Below are positions 9,195 to 17,767 of a DNA stretch of 64,000 nucleotides, one piece after another. The notes beneath the pieces are model-generated. The model was not told where the DNA came from. It saw only the letters and a program-made list of their open reading frames with translations, and ran no database searches. The stretch comes from Pseudomonas mendocina. Its GTDB lineage: Bacteria > Pseudomonadota > Gammaproteobacteria > Pseudomonadales > Pseudomonadaceae. The stretch lies in contig NZ_LR134290.1 in assembly GCF_900636545.1 (NCBI RefSeq), positions 3,100,001-3,164,000 of the forward strand, read 5' to 3'. The translations under genes and the position numbers were made by a program. Position 1 is the first letter of the stretch; the number at the start of each line of letters is the position of its first letter.

Positions 9195-10373
9195 ATGCTG
9201 CTCAATTTATTCAACGAAATGCGCGCGGCCAAGGTGCCGGTGTCGGTGCGCGAGTTGCTCGACCTGATCAACGCGCTCAAGCACAACGTCGTGTTCGCCG
9301 ACATGGACGAGTTCTACTACCTGGCGCGGGCGATCCTGGTGAAGGACGAACGTCACTTCGACAAGTTCGACCGTGCCTTCGGCGCCTACTTCAAGGGCCT
9401 GGAAAACCTCAATGAACACATCGAGGCGATGATCCCCGAGGAATGGCTGCGCAAGGAATTCGAGCGCCTGCTCACCGATGAGGAAAAGGCGCAGATCCAG
9501 AGCCTCGGCGGCCTCGATAAGCTGATCGAGGAGTTCAAGAAACGCCTCGAGGAGCAAAAGGAAAAGCACGCCGGCGGCAACAAGTGGATCGGCACCGGCG
9601 GCACCAGCCCGTTCGGCTCCGGCGGCTACAACCCGGAAGGCATTCGCGTCGGCGATGCCGGCAAGCGCCAGGGCAAGGCCGCCAAGGTGTGGGACCAGCG
9701 CGAATACAAGAACCTCGACGATCAGGTCGAACTGGGCACGCGCAATATCAAGGTGGCGCTGCGCCGCCTGCGCAAGTTCGCCCGCCAGGGCGCTGCCGAA
9801 GAGCTGGATCTGGACGGCACCATCGACCACACCGCCAAAGACGGCGGCCTGCTCAATATCCAGATGCGCCCGGAGCGCCGCAACACGGTCAAGCTCCTGC
9901 TGTTGCTGGATATCGGCGGTTCGATGGACGCCCACGTCAAGGTCTGCGAGGAGCTGTTTTCCGCTTGCAAGACCGAGTTCAAGCACCTGGAATATTTCTA
10001 CTTCCACAACTTCATCTACGAGAGCGTGTGGAAGAACAACATGCGCCGCACCAGCGAGCGCACCTCGACCCTGGACTTGCTGCACAAGTACGGCGCCGAC
10101 TACAAGGTGGTGTTCGTCGGCGACGCGGCCATGGCGCCCTACGAGATCACCCAGGCTGGCGGCAGTGTCGAGCACTGGAACGAGGAAGCCGGCTACGTCT
10201 GGATGAAGCGCTTCACCGAGAAGTTCAAGAAAATCATCTGGATCAACCCCTACCCCAAGGACACCTGGAACTACACCGCCTCCACTGGCCTGGTGCGCGA
10301 ACTGATCGAAGATCGCATGTACCCGCTGACCCTGCAGGGGCTGGAAGACGGCATGAAGTACCTGTCCAAGTAA
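9195..10373 (+). CDS. VWA-domain (CoxE-like) protein
   Basis: A 392-residue protein. Residues 1-130 are helical and charged; a Gly-rich linker (GGTSPFGSGGYN, about 135-145) precedes a basic segment, then the von Willebrand A domain. Its metal site reads DIGGSMD (239-245), so the usual DxSxS is DxGxS. It is the predicted partner of the upstream MoxR ATPase. GAGGG precedes the ATG. CoxE-like proteins are linked to metallo-enzyme maturation in other bacteria; that role is not shown here. Confidence 0.88.
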   Translation: MLLNLFNEMRAAKVPVSVRELLDLINALKHNVVFADMDEFYYLARAILVKDERHFDKFDRAFGAYFKGLENLNEHIEAMIPEEWLRKEFERLLTDEEKAQIQSLGGLDKLIEEFKKRLEEQKEKHAGGNKWIGTGGTSPFGSGGYNPEGIRVGDAGKRQGKAAKVWDQREYKNLDDQVELGTRNIKVALRRLRKFARQGAAEELDLDGTIDHTAKDGGLLNIQMRPERRNTVKLLLLLDIGGSMDAHVKVCEELFSACKTEFKHLEYFYFHNFIYESVWKNNMRRTSERTSTLDLLHKYGADYKVVFVGDAAMAPYEITQAGGSVEHWNEEAGYVWMKRFTEKFKKIIWINPYPKDTWNYTASTGLVRELIEDRMYPLTLQGLEDGMKYLSK

Positions 10374-10390
10374 GACTTCAAGCAGCGATG

Positions 10391-10430
10391 AAAAACGCCG
10401 CGAACCCTGCACAGGATTCGCGGCGTTTTT
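10391..10430 (+). terminator. Intrinsic terminator of the moxR-VWA unit
   Basis: AAAAACGCCGCGAA pairs with TTCGCGGCGTTTTT around a 12-base loop, 18 bases after the VWA stop. The flanking A and T runs make it usable from both strands, including for the convergent DUF2167 gene. Confidence 0.9.
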
Positions 10431-10489
10431 GTAGCCCGGATGCAATCCGGGTACTTATGAACCTCGGCCCCGGATTGCATCCGGGCTAC
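10431..10489. repeat. REP-type perfect inverted pair (type B)
   Basis: Arms 10431-10451 and 10469-10489 are perfect 21-bp reverse complements with core CCGGATGCAATCCGG, separated by 17 bases. It directly follows the terminator and ends 14 bases before the stop of the convergent DUF2167 gene. A one-base variant occurs at 450-470. Confidence 0.85.
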
Positions 10490-10502
10490 GCAAGATTCGA
10501 AC

Positions 10503-11570
10503 TCAACGCTTGTCCGCGTCGTCCGGCTTGTTCAGGTCCATCACCGTCTGCGCCGGGGCCTGTACCGGCTCCTCGACCTTGGCCTCGGCTGGCGCTGCCA
10601 CAGGAGCAGCCGGTGCACTCGCTTCTTCGCTCGGCGTGTCCTTCTTGCTCAAGCCGATACGCTTGAACAGCCAGCCGACCACCACCACCGGGATGAACCA
10701 GAACTTCTTCAGCAGTACCAGCAGCATGGCCAGCAGGCCGGTCTTGGCAGCCACCTTGCCGGCTACCAGTGCGCCCAGGCCATAAGCGGCCACGGTGTCC
10801 AGATCGGGATCGAACTCGGCATAACGCTGACCGGGGTTGAATTCGGTAGCAGCCAGCACGGCTGGTACGTTGGCTTCGATTTCAGCCAGCTGGTCGATGT
10901 TGGCGACGAAATTCAGCACCAGCACACCCTTACGGCCCAGCACGCGGATGTTGTAGTTGAGGGTATTGGTCTCGCTGTCACCGAACTTCAGCTCCTTGGC
11001 CCAGTGCAGTTTCTTGCCTTCGGCATCGTAGCGGGGCGCAGCGGCCCAGCCGACCAGCTGTACCGGCTCGTAGCCATTCTCTTCACGCCAGGTGTTGGCC
11101 TCGCGCATGTCGGCCTGCATATCCTTGAGCATGTCGCCGTAATCGATATCGGCGGCGTCCTCGTCGGACACATAACCGCTGTCTTCGTACTCGACGGTCA
11201 CGCCCCAGGACTCATCGGCCAACGGTGACACACCGGCCGGCAGGATCATGCCCAGGGGCGGGACGTCGTCTGGCGGGTTGCCCCAGCCATCGACCAGCAG
11301 ACGCTGGGCATTCTCGCCATCGAGGAACACCAGAGAATCGGGCAGATTGAGGGTAGCCAGGTTGTTGCCAAGCACCACTCGCCCGGTCTTGAACTCCAGG
11401 CTGGCAACGAATTCTTCGGGGCTGATGTACTGCGCCGAATCGTCACTCTCGGTGACCTCCTCGCTGACCGTAGCACTCTCAGGCTCTGGCTCGGGATTGG
11501 CGTATACAACGGACGTGAACGGCAGGACGGCAGCCAGCGCGGCGGCCAGGATCGAATCCTTGATCGACAT
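10503..11570 (-). CDS. DUF2167 family membrane-anchored protein
   Basis: A 355-residue exported protein. There is a signal peptide (about residues 1-24, cleavage near VYA-NPEP), an acidic N-terminal segment, the DUF2167 body (including NLPDSLVFLDGENAQRLL and GWAAAPRYD), a hydrophobic C-terminal anchor (LLAMLLVLLKKFWFIPVVVVGW), and a Pro/Ala-rich cytoplasmic tail. GGAG lies upstream of the ATG. The family's function is unknown. Confidence 0.88.
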   Translation of the reverse strand: MSIKDSILAAALAAVLPFTSVVYANPEPEPESATVSEEVTESDDSAQYISPEEFVASLEFKTGRVVLGNNLATLNLPDSLVFLDGENAQRLLVDGWGNPPDDVPPLGMILPAGVSPLADESWGVTVEYEDSGYVSDEDAADIDYGDMLKDMQADMREANTWREENGYEPVQLVGWAAAPRYDAEGKKLHWAKELKFGDSETNTLNYNIRVLGRKGVLVLNFVANIDQLAEIEANVPAVLAATEFNPGQRYAEFDPDLDTVAAYGLGALVAGKVAAKTGLLAMLLVLLKKFWFIPVVVVGWLFKRIGLSKKDTPSEEASAPAAPVAAPAEAKVEEPVQAPAQTVMDLNKPDDADKR

Positions 11571-11711
11571 GGAAACTCCAGTGCAACAGGGTAAGAGGTA
11601 AATGTAACGCGGTATTACATTAACACACCCTATCCCTGGCTTCAGGCGAACCAGCGCACCTTTTTGTGGCCTGCCATCCTGAAGGCAGTGGCTCCCGGCG
11701 GTTTATCGTGC

Positions 11712-12236
11712 TCAACGCCAGTGGCGTTGCTGGGCACGCGTGGTCCGCCCTACCCCGAACATCAAGCCGAACATGAGCACCAGCAGCTCAGCCAGCCAAG
11801 CCAATAGCAACGCGCTGATAACACCCCAGAGGATTGCATCGGGGGTGAACAGCACCTGATAGCGGTAAGCCTGCAAGGTTTCCTGGAACAGCTCGTGATC
11901 GGCGCCAGTCGCCAGGTGCCAGGCCTGGGCGTACCAAGGTCCCTGCATGGCCTGCCACTCGCGTTCAAGCAGTGCCGAGCGCTGCACCAGGTGCCCGACG
12001 CTGTTGGCATCGCTGCGCATCACCGGGTCGTCGCTGACGCGGTAGTGCGCCACCAGCGCATCCATGTCGCCCTTGAAGAACTTCTGTGCGGTTTCCTGAA
12101 ACCCCTTGAGACTCTGTTGCGACTCCAGGCGATGGGCCTCGACGCGCTTGGCATAGTCATCGATGAAGCCCGGCACCTGTACGCCAAGCAACAGGCCGAA
12201 GGCGAACAGCGTCAGACGCAGGTAGCTTCTAAGCAT
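11712..12236 (-). CDS. DUF2937 family membrane protein
   Basis: A 174-residue protein with an N-terminal membrane segment and a second hydrophobic hairpin near residues 131-161, enclosing a soluble helical region of about 100 residues. The pattern QVPGFIDDYAKRVEAH matches DUF2937, which has no assigned function. Its ATG lies four bases after the stop of the glutamine amidotransferase gene with no clear Shine-Dalgarno, which suggests translational coupling. Confidence 0.85.
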   Translation of the reverse strand: MLRSYLRLTLFAFGLLLGVQVPGFIDDYAKRVEAHRLESQQSLKGFQETAQKFFKGDMDALVAHYRVSDDPVMRSDANSVGHLVQRSALLEREWQAMQGPWYAQAWHLATGADHELFQETLQAYRYQVLFTPDAILWGVISALLLAWLAELLVLMFGLMFGVGRTTRAQQRHWR

Positions 12237-12240
12237 GGGA

Positions 12241-13014
12241 TCAGGCCTTGCCGTGAGTGATGCATTCGCCGCGGCGCCATAGGCGCCACTCGCCCGGCTG
12301 GTACAGCGACCATTGTTCGTTGTCGGTCAGAGGTTCAGTGGCGATGACCGTCACCACATCGTTGGGTGTGGTTTCCGACTGGAAGTCCACCTTGAGATCG
12401 GCGTCCTTGAGTTGCGCCGGACCGAAAGGGGCGCGCCGGGTGATATGCGCCAGCTTGGTCGAGCAGAAGCTGAACAACCAGTCGCCATCGCTGAGCAGGC
12501 AATTGAACACGCCGAGCTGACGGTAGCTGGCGCAGGCTGCGACCAGTACCGGCAGGAGCATTTCCACCGAGACCGGCTCTGGGAAGGCGCGCCGCACGCG
12601 GTTGAGCAGGTCGCAGAAGGCAGCCTCGCTATCGGTCTCGCCCACCGGTCGATAGAAACTGGTGGAGCCTTGCAGACCAGCGAGCTGACCGTTGTGCGCG
12701 AAACACCAGTTGCGCCCCCACAGCTCGCGGCTGAAGGGATGGGTGTTGACCAATGAAACCTGGCCGACATTGGCCTGGCGGATGTGGCCGATCACCACCT
12801 CGCTCTTGATCGGGTAGCGCTGTACCAGTTGCGCCACCTCGGACTCACTGCTTGCCCGCGGGTCTTGGAACAACCGCAGGCCACGCCCCTCGTAGAAACC
12901 GATGCCCCAGCCATCACGGTGCGGCCCGGTGCGGCCGCCACGCTGCATCAGCCCGGTAAAGCTGAAGACGATATCGGTGGGGACATTGGCGCTCATGCCG
13001 AGCAATTCGCACAT
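12241..13014 (-). CDS. Class II glutamine amidotransferase (YafJ-like)
   Basis: A 257-residue N-terminal-nucleophile amidotransferase. Cys2 directly follows the initiator Met (MCELLGMSANVP), as needed after Met removal. GRTGPHRDGWGIGFY, GHIRQANVG and the FAHNGQL motif form the glutaminase site. No second synthase domain is present, so it is a stand-alone glutaminase of the YafJ/DUG3 type; the acceptor is unknown. It begins four bases after the HIT gene stop and ends four bases before the DUF2937 gene, so it is mid-operon. Confidence 0.9.
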   Translation of the reverse strand: MCELLGMSANVPTDIVFSFTGLMQRGGRTGPHRDGWGIGFYEGRGLRLFQDPRASSESEVAQLVQRYPIKSEVVIGHIRQANVGQVSLVNTHPFSRELWGRNWCFAHNGQLAGLQGSTSFYRPVGETDSEAAFCDLLNRVRRAFPEPVSVEMLLPVLVAACASYRQLGVFNCLLSDGDWLFSFCSTKLAHITRRAPFGPAQLKDADLKVDFQSETTPNDVVTVIATEPLTDNEQWSLYQPGEWRLWRRGECITHGKA

Positions 13015-13018
13015 CGAA

Positions 13019-13465
13019 TCAATTCTCCTTGCCGAGTATCAGGCGCAGACGCTCGGCTTCGTCCTGCAGACGCGCGTCGAGTCGCTTGCGGCCCTGCGGC
13101 AGAAAACGCACCAGCAGTCGCCAGAGCAGCGCCGGCAGGTCACCCGGCCGTCGCGGAATCAGGTGTAGATGAAGATGGGGCACGTGCTGGTTGGAATCCG
13201 GACCATCGTTGATCAGTATGTTGATGCCGTTGACACCGTAGCCGGCCTCACGCAACGCACTGGCGATGCGCTCCGACAAGGCCAGCAGGCGCTCGCGAAC
13301 CGCTGCCGGCAAATCACGCAGGAACGGCGCATGCTGGCGACTGACGATCAGCACATGGGCCGGACGCATGGGAAAGATATCCAGTAGAACGATGAAGTCA
13401 TCGTCCTCGTAAAGCCGATGAGCGGGTAGCCGACGCTCGGCAATGGCACAGAACACGCAATCCAT
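13019..13465 (-). CDS. HIT-family nucleotide hydrolase/transferase
   Basis: A 148-residue histidine-triad protein with HLHLHL (His97, 99, 101) and the N-terminal CVFC pair common in this family. HIT proteins hydrolyse or transfer nucleotides from substrates such as ADP-ribose derivatives or AppppA; the specific substrate is not evident. ATG 13465 has GGGAGG at good spacing, whereas the longer in-frame start at 13519 adds a non-conserved leader. Confidence 0.9.
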   Translation of the reverse strand: MDCVFCAIAERRLPAHRLYEDDDFIVLLDIFPMRPAHVLIVSRQHAPFLRDLPAAVRERLLALSERIASALREAGYGVNGINILINDGPDSNQHVPHLHLHLIPRRPGDLPALLWRLLVRFLPQGRKRLDARLQDEAERLRLILGKEN

Positions 13466-13528
13466 CGAGCCTCCCTTGCACAAGGCCATCATGCTGAACG
13501 CACGGGCCAGCAGGCGCAAGGGGGCAAA

Positions 13529-14002
13529 TCAGATACGCGGCTCCATACGGCCGCTGCGATCACGCCCGTAGTCGCGAACCGGCAGATCGTCGTCCTCTTC
13601 CATGCGCTCGCGCAGGGTGCGCGAGTCTTCGTCAGGCTCGGAGACCGCCTGGCCATTGCGGTTCTTCCACCAACGCTCGATGGGCCAGCGCACGGCGACG
13701 AACAACAGGTATACGGCCAGCGCAATGAGGCTGTAAAGCGCCAGATCGGCGACAGCACGCCAGGCGTTGTTGCCAACCTTGAGCAAAACGTCCATGGCGG
13801 TGACCGCCAGTGCGGGCGCGAACAGCTCACGCGTCGGATCGACGATGGTCGGGCTGAACAGCAGCACAGCGACCAGCACGGCGAGCGGCTCGCGCAGGTA
13901 GCGCCACATCCAACTGGTCAGGCGCATCCATACCAACAGGCAACCCAGGGCAGCGAAGCCGTAGGCCGCCCAGGCCAGGAGGTAGTCGTTTTCATTCATC
14001 AT
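13529..14002 (-). CDS. Hypothetical inner-membrane protein
   Basis: About 157 residues with three or four membrane segments (starting YLLAWAAYGFAALGCLLVW) and a charged cytoplasmic tail rich in Asp, Glu and Arg. It heads the run HIT, amidotransferase, DUF2937. Start choice is uncertain: ATG 14002, ATG 13999 (tandem) or TTG 14032, none with a good Shine-Dalgarno. I do not recognise the family. Confidence 0.7.
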   Translation of the reverse strand: MMNENDYLLAWAAYGFAALGCLLVWMRLTSWMWRYLREPLAVLVAVLLFSPTIVDPTRELFAPALAVTAMDVLLKVGNNAWRAVADLALYSLIALAVYLLFVAVRWPIERWWKNRNGQAVSEPDEDSRTLRERMEEDDDLPVRDYGRDRSGRMEPRI

Positions 14003-14103
14003 AAGCAGGCGCCGGCGTGGCAGGTCTGGCAAAGGGGCGCTTATGATAGCGGTTTTTACCCGGCTCGGCGCTCCTGCCGGCCAGGCCGATCTGGAGTTTC
14101 GCC

Positions 14104-16146
14104 ATGCCCTCTGCCCCCATCGCCCGCCAGGAAGCCGGCAACGATCCCTATCGCTGGCTGGAGAACCGCGACAGCGAGGAAGTACTGGCCCATCTGCAGG
14201 CGGAGAACGCTTACCTGGAAAGCGTGCTGGAACCGCAGCAGGCGCTACGCGAGCAACTGTTCGAGGAGATCAAGGGGCGTATCCGCGAGACTGATCTGTC
14301 GCTGCCCACGCCCTGGGCCGACTACCTCTACTACCAGCGCACCACAGCGGGTGACGAGTATCCACGGCACTATCGCTGCCGCCGTCCTGCCGACGGTTCG
14401 CTGCAGGTCGACAGCGCCAGCGAAACGCTGCTGCTCGACCCCAACGAGCTGGCCGGAGGAGGCTTTCTTTCCGTCGGCGCATTCAGCATCAGTCCCGACC
14501 AGCAACGCCTGGCCTACAGCCTCGACAGCAGCGGCGACGAGATCTACCGCCTGTTCGTCAAGGAGCTGGACAGCGGCCAGATCAGCGAGCTGCCCTTCGA
14601 CGGCTGCGACGGCAGCATGACCTGGGCGAACGACAGCCAGACGCTGTTCTTCACCGAACTGGACGACACCCACCGCCCCTACAAACTTTATCGTCACCGC
14701 CTCGGTGAGGCCGCAGCCGAAGCGGTATTCGAGGAAGCCGATGGCCGCTTCTTCCTGCATTGCTATCGCTCCAGCTCCGAACGCCAGTTGATTCTGCAAC
14801 TGGGCAGCAAGACCACCAGCGAAGTCTGGGTGCTGGATGCCCAGAGGCCGCAAGACGCCTTCACCTGCCTGGCGCCCCGCGAGGAAAATCACGAGTACGA
14901 CGTCGACCACGGCATGCTCAACGGCGAGTGGTGCTGGCTGATCCGCAGCAACCAGAGCGGTATCAACTTCGCGCTCTACCGCGCCACCGAGGACAAGCCG
15001 CAGCGCTCGCATTGGCAGCAGATTCGTCCACATGACCCGCAGGTGATGCTGGAAGGCGCTACGTTGAACCAACGCGCCATCGTCCTGGCGCTGCGCGAAG
15101 GTGGTCTGCCTATCCTCGAAGTGCAACCGCAAGGCCAGATGGCATATCGCGTGCAACTGCCGGATGCGGCCTACAGCCTCTACGTGCAGGACAGCCTGGA
15201 ATTTGACAGCCCGGTGATTCGCCTACGCTACGAAGCGCTGAACCGCCCCGCGCAGGTACGTCAGCTGGAACTGGCCACGGGCGCACAACAGGTGCTCAAG
15301 CAGACGCCGGTGGAAGGCCCGTTCGATGCCGACGCCTATGAGAGCCGCCGTCTCTGGGCCAATACGGCCGAAGGTACGCAGATCCCCATCAGCCTGGTGG
15401 CGCGGCGGGAGGTGTTCGCCGCAGGCCAACCGGCCCCGCTTTACCTCTATGGCTATGGTGCTTATGGCGCCAGCCTAGACCCCTGGTTCTCTCATGCTCG
15501 CCTGAGCCTGCTCGACCGCGGCTTCATCTTCGCCATCGCGCACATCCGCGGTGGCGGCGAGATGGGTGAAGCCTGGTACCGTGCCGGTAAGCTTGCGCAC
15601 AAGCAGAACAGCTTCGATGACTTCATCGCCAGTGCCGAACGCCTGATCGCCGAGGGCCTGACCACCGCCTCGCAACTGGCGATCAGCGGCGGCAGCGCCG
15701 GCGGCCTGCTGATCGGCGCCGTACTCAATCAGCGCCCCGAGCTGTTCGCCGCTGCCATCGCCGAAGTGCCCTTCGTCGACGTGCTCAATACCATGCTCAA
15801 CCCGGACCTGCCGCTCACGGTGACCGAGTACGACGAATGGGGTGATCCGAACCAGCCCGAGGTCTTCGAGCGCATCAAGGCCTACGCCCCCTACGAGAAC
15901 GTCAGGCCCCAGGCCTATCCGGCGATTCTCGCCGTGGCAGGCTACAACGACAGCCGCGTGCAGTACTGGGAGGCCGCCAAATGGGTGGCAAAACTGCGCC
16001 GCGACAAGACCGACGACAACCTGCTGCTACTCAAGACTGACCTCGGCGCGGGACATGGCGGCATGAGTGGGCGTTATCAGGGCATCAAGGATGTGGCGCT
16101 GGAGTACGCGTTCATATTCCGCGTACTGGGGATAGCGCACCCGTAG
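14104..16146 (+). CDS. ptrB: Oligopeptidase B (S9 family serine peptidase)
   Basis: A 680-residue prolyl-oligopeptidase-family enzyme. An N-terminal seven-bladed propeller is followed by the alpha/beta-hydrolase domain. The nucleophile is Ser531 in GGSAGG, and the His lies in GAGHGG near the C terminus. Oligopeptidase B cleaves short peptides after Lys/Arg in the cytoplasm. GGAG precedes the ATG. Its TAG stop lies inside a REP arm. Confidence 0.93.
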   Translation: MPSAPIARQEAGNDPYRWLENRDSEEVLAHLQAENAYLESVLEPQQALREQLFEEIKGRIRETDLSLPTPWADYLYYQRTTAGDEYPRHYRCRRPADGSLQVDSASETLLLDPNELAGGGFLSVGAFSISPDQQRLAYSLDSSGDEIYRLFVKELDSGQISELPFDGCDGSMTWANDSQTLFFTELDDTHRPYKLYRHRLGEAAAEAVFEEADGRFFLHCYRSSSERQLILQLGSKTTSEVWVLDAQRPQDAFTCLAPREENHEYDVDHGMLNGEWCWLIRSNQSGINFALYRATEDKPQRSHWQQIRPHDPQVMLEGATLNQRAIVLALREGGLPILEVQPQGQMAYRVQLPDAAYSLYVQDSLEFDSPVIRLRYEALNRPAQVRQLELATGAQQVLKQTPVEGPFDADAYESRRLWANTAEGTQIPISLVARREVFAAGQPAPLYLYGYGAYGASLDPWFSHARLSLLDRGFIFAIAHIRGGGEMGEAWYRAGKLAHKQNSFDDFIASAERLIAEGLTTASQLAISGGSAGGLLIGAVLNQRPELFAAAIAEVPFVDVLNTMLNPDLPLTVTEYDEWGDPNQPEVFERIKAYAPYENVRPQAYPAILAVAGYNDSRVQYWEAAKWVAKLRRDKTDDNLLLLKTDLGAGHGGMSGRYQGIKDVALEYAFIFRVLGIAHP

Positions 16147-16209
16147 GAGCGGTTGAGCAGCATTCCGCTTGCCACGATATTTGGGGAATCGCGGCTGAAG
16201 CCGCTCCTA
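16143..16209. repeat. REP-type inverted pair overlapping the ptrB stop (type A)
   Basis: GTAGGAGCGG at 16143-16152 pairs with CCGCTCCTAC at 16200-16209; the right half also carries TCGCGGCTGAAGCC as in other type A units. The ptrB stop codon (16144-16146) is the TAG within the left arm. Confidence 0.75.
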
Positions 16210-16222
16210 CAAAAACCGACGC

Positions 16223-16537
16223 TCACTCCTGCTTGCGCTGCCCTTCCAGCCCCTGGCTGTTGCGGCGTATCTGCTCGTCCAGTTGAGGAATCGACTGATC
16301 GCCATTGGAACGAGGCGCCGCCCCGGGCAGGGGCTGCCCTTGGGGCGGCGGCAAGAGGGGCGCCGATCCCTGGCGCTTGATCGGTACTGCTGTCGAAGGC
16401 TGGCCATAAGGCTGTGGCGTCGCTGTTCCCGGCGAACCGGCCTCCGGGGCTGATGGCATGCGCATGGGCTGCTGCGCCCATGCCAATGTGGCGACGCTGG
16501 ATGCCAGGATCATCGCGGCGAGAATAGGAATACGCAT
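16223..16537 (-). CDS. Secreted proline-rich hypothetical protein
   Basis: A 104-residue protein with a clear signal peptide (MRIPILAAMILASSVATLAWA, cleavage after residue 21) and a low-complexity mature part rich in Pro, Gln, Gly and Ser, ending in a charged helix (LDEQIRRNSQGLEGQRK). AGGAG precedes the ATG. Probably periplasmic and largely disordered. No family recognised. Confidence 0.7.
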   Translation of the reverse strand: MRIPILAAMILASSVATLAWAQQPMRMPSAPEAGSPGTATPQPYGQPSTAVPIKRQGSAPLLPPPQGQPLPGAAPRSNGDQSIPQLDEQIRRNSQGLEGQRKQE

Positions 16538-16612
16538 GATGGTTCTCCTGCTCGACTGGCTTTCGTTCTATTCTGGCAACACCTGCCCACGAACGTTCCA
16601 GCGAATCGCCTC

Positions 16613-16981
16613 ATGAATACCACCAGCAAGCTCGACAAGATTCTCGCCGAAGCCCAGCAACGCCGCGAAACCAGTTACCGGGAAAAAGCGCTGCGCATGT
16701 ACCCGCACATCTGCGGCCGTTGCGGCCGTGAGTTCAGCGGCAAGCGCCTGAGTGAACTGACCGTGCATCATCGTGACCATAACCACGACAACAACCCGGA
16801 AGACGGTTCCAACTGGGAATTGCTGTGCCTGTACTGCCACGACAACGAACACCAGCGTCAGGTCGATTTGCACTACCAGAAGGAAGAGGCGGCCAGTGCG
16901 GGCTCCGGCAGCAAGGTCACGCACAAGGGGCTGGCAGGTCTCGCAGCTCTGCTCGGCCAGGCTGACGCTAAACAGGAGTGA
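16613..16981 (+). CDS. yajD: YajD-family HNH nuclease
   Basis: A 122-residue HNH protein. CGRCGREF and CLYCHD supply the paired zinc Cys residues, and VHHRDHNHDNNPEDGSNWELLC is split around the catalytic HH and NN positions. YajD is a small putative endonuclease with no clear cellular role. The tail after residue 90 is divergent. A decayed copy of its 3' half lies directly downstream (17061-17214). Confidence 0.9.
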   Translation: MNTTSKLDKILAEAQQRRETSYREKALRMYPHICGRCGREFSGKRLSELTVHHRDHNHDNNPEDGSNWELLCLYCHDNEHQRQVDLHYQKEEAASAGSGSKVTHKGLAGLAALLGQADAKQE

Positions 16982-17060
16982 ACCGCAGCCCCTAGCGAAC
17001 CTGCTGGCGCACACGCTATGGGCTGCGCTCCCACACGGAGCCGGAGCAATCGGCAACCTG

Positions 17061-17214
17061 ATGGATGATTCCAACTGGGAACTACTGTGCCTGTTCCGTC
17101 AGGACAACGAACACTCGCACACCTACCAGCAGTATTTCGCCGAAGGCCCCGCAATCCGCCAAATCGATCTGCAAGGCCTTTGGCGACCTGACCGGCCTGC
17201 TGAAAAAGGACTAG
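17061..17214 (+). pseudogene. Degenerate partial copy of yajD (3' half)
   Basis: DDSNWELLCLFRQDNEHSH repeats DGSNWELLCLYCHDNEHQR of the intact yajD, with about 80% base identity over 56 bases. The second zinc motif is lost (CHD to RQD). After about 30 more codons the family C terminus reappears in the +1 frame as KAFGDLTGLLKKD and a TAG at 17212-17214. No 5' half or start is present, so this is a truncated, frameshifted remnant. Confidence 0.7.
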
Positions 17215-17261
17215 GGCCTGGCAGTCAGCACCGTATAATCGGGTCTTTTGCGAGTGCCACC

Positions 17262-17732
17262 GTGGCCAACAAGAGATACGCCTGCATCGGCCTGTTCAAT
17301 CCGAAATCCCCGGAAAACGTCGGTTCCATCATGCGTGCAGCGGGATGCTATGGCGTCAGCTCGGTGTTTTACACCGGAACCCGCTACGACCGCGCCAAGG
17401 ATTTCATCACCGATACCAAGAAGGTTCACCAGGATATCCCGCTGATCAATATCGATGATCTGCGCAAAATCCTGCCGCTGGGCTGCACGCCGGTGGCGGT
17501 GGAGCTGGTCGATGACGCCCGCGCCCTGCCTGCCTATACCCATCCAGACCGGGCGCTGTACATCTTCGGCCCGGAAGACGGCTCGCTGCAGCAGGAGATT
17601 CTCGACTGGTGCGCAGGTGAAGTGGTGTACATCCCGACTCAGGGCTGCATGAACCTGGCGGCCACGGTCAACGTGGTGCTCTACGATCGCCTGGCCAAAG
17701 GTAACAACACCCGTTCCGGCCCCTTGTTCTGA
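17262..17732 (+). CDS. SPOUT (TrmH/SpoU-type) RNA methyltransferase
   Basis: A 156-residue SAM-dependent 2'-O-methyltransferase of the SPOUT superfamily. Motif 1 is NPKSPENVGSIMRAAGCYG, motif 2 IFGPEDGSLQQE, and motif 3 IPTQGCMNLAATVNVVLYD, the trefoil-knot SAM site. The RNA target is not evident. GTG 17262 is chosen because family N terminus KRYACIGLFNPKSPENVG begins there; the frame is open further upstream but that part is the yajD remnant. Confidence 0.88.
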   Translation: MANKRYACIGLFNPKSPENVGSIMRAAGCYGVSSVFYTGTRYDRAKDFITDTKKVHQDIPLINIDDLRKILPLGCTPVAVELVDDARALPAYTHPDRALYIFGPEDGSLQQEILDWCAGEVVYIPTQGCMNLAATVNVVLYDRLAKGNNTRSGPLF

Positions 17733-17767
17733 GCCTATCCGCAGAATAGAGGCCGAAGCGGTAGCGC

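Noticed and set aside
10431..10489. Type B repeat as a rho-independent terminator
   Set aside because: No T-run follows, and a proper terminator (10391-10430) lies immediately before it.
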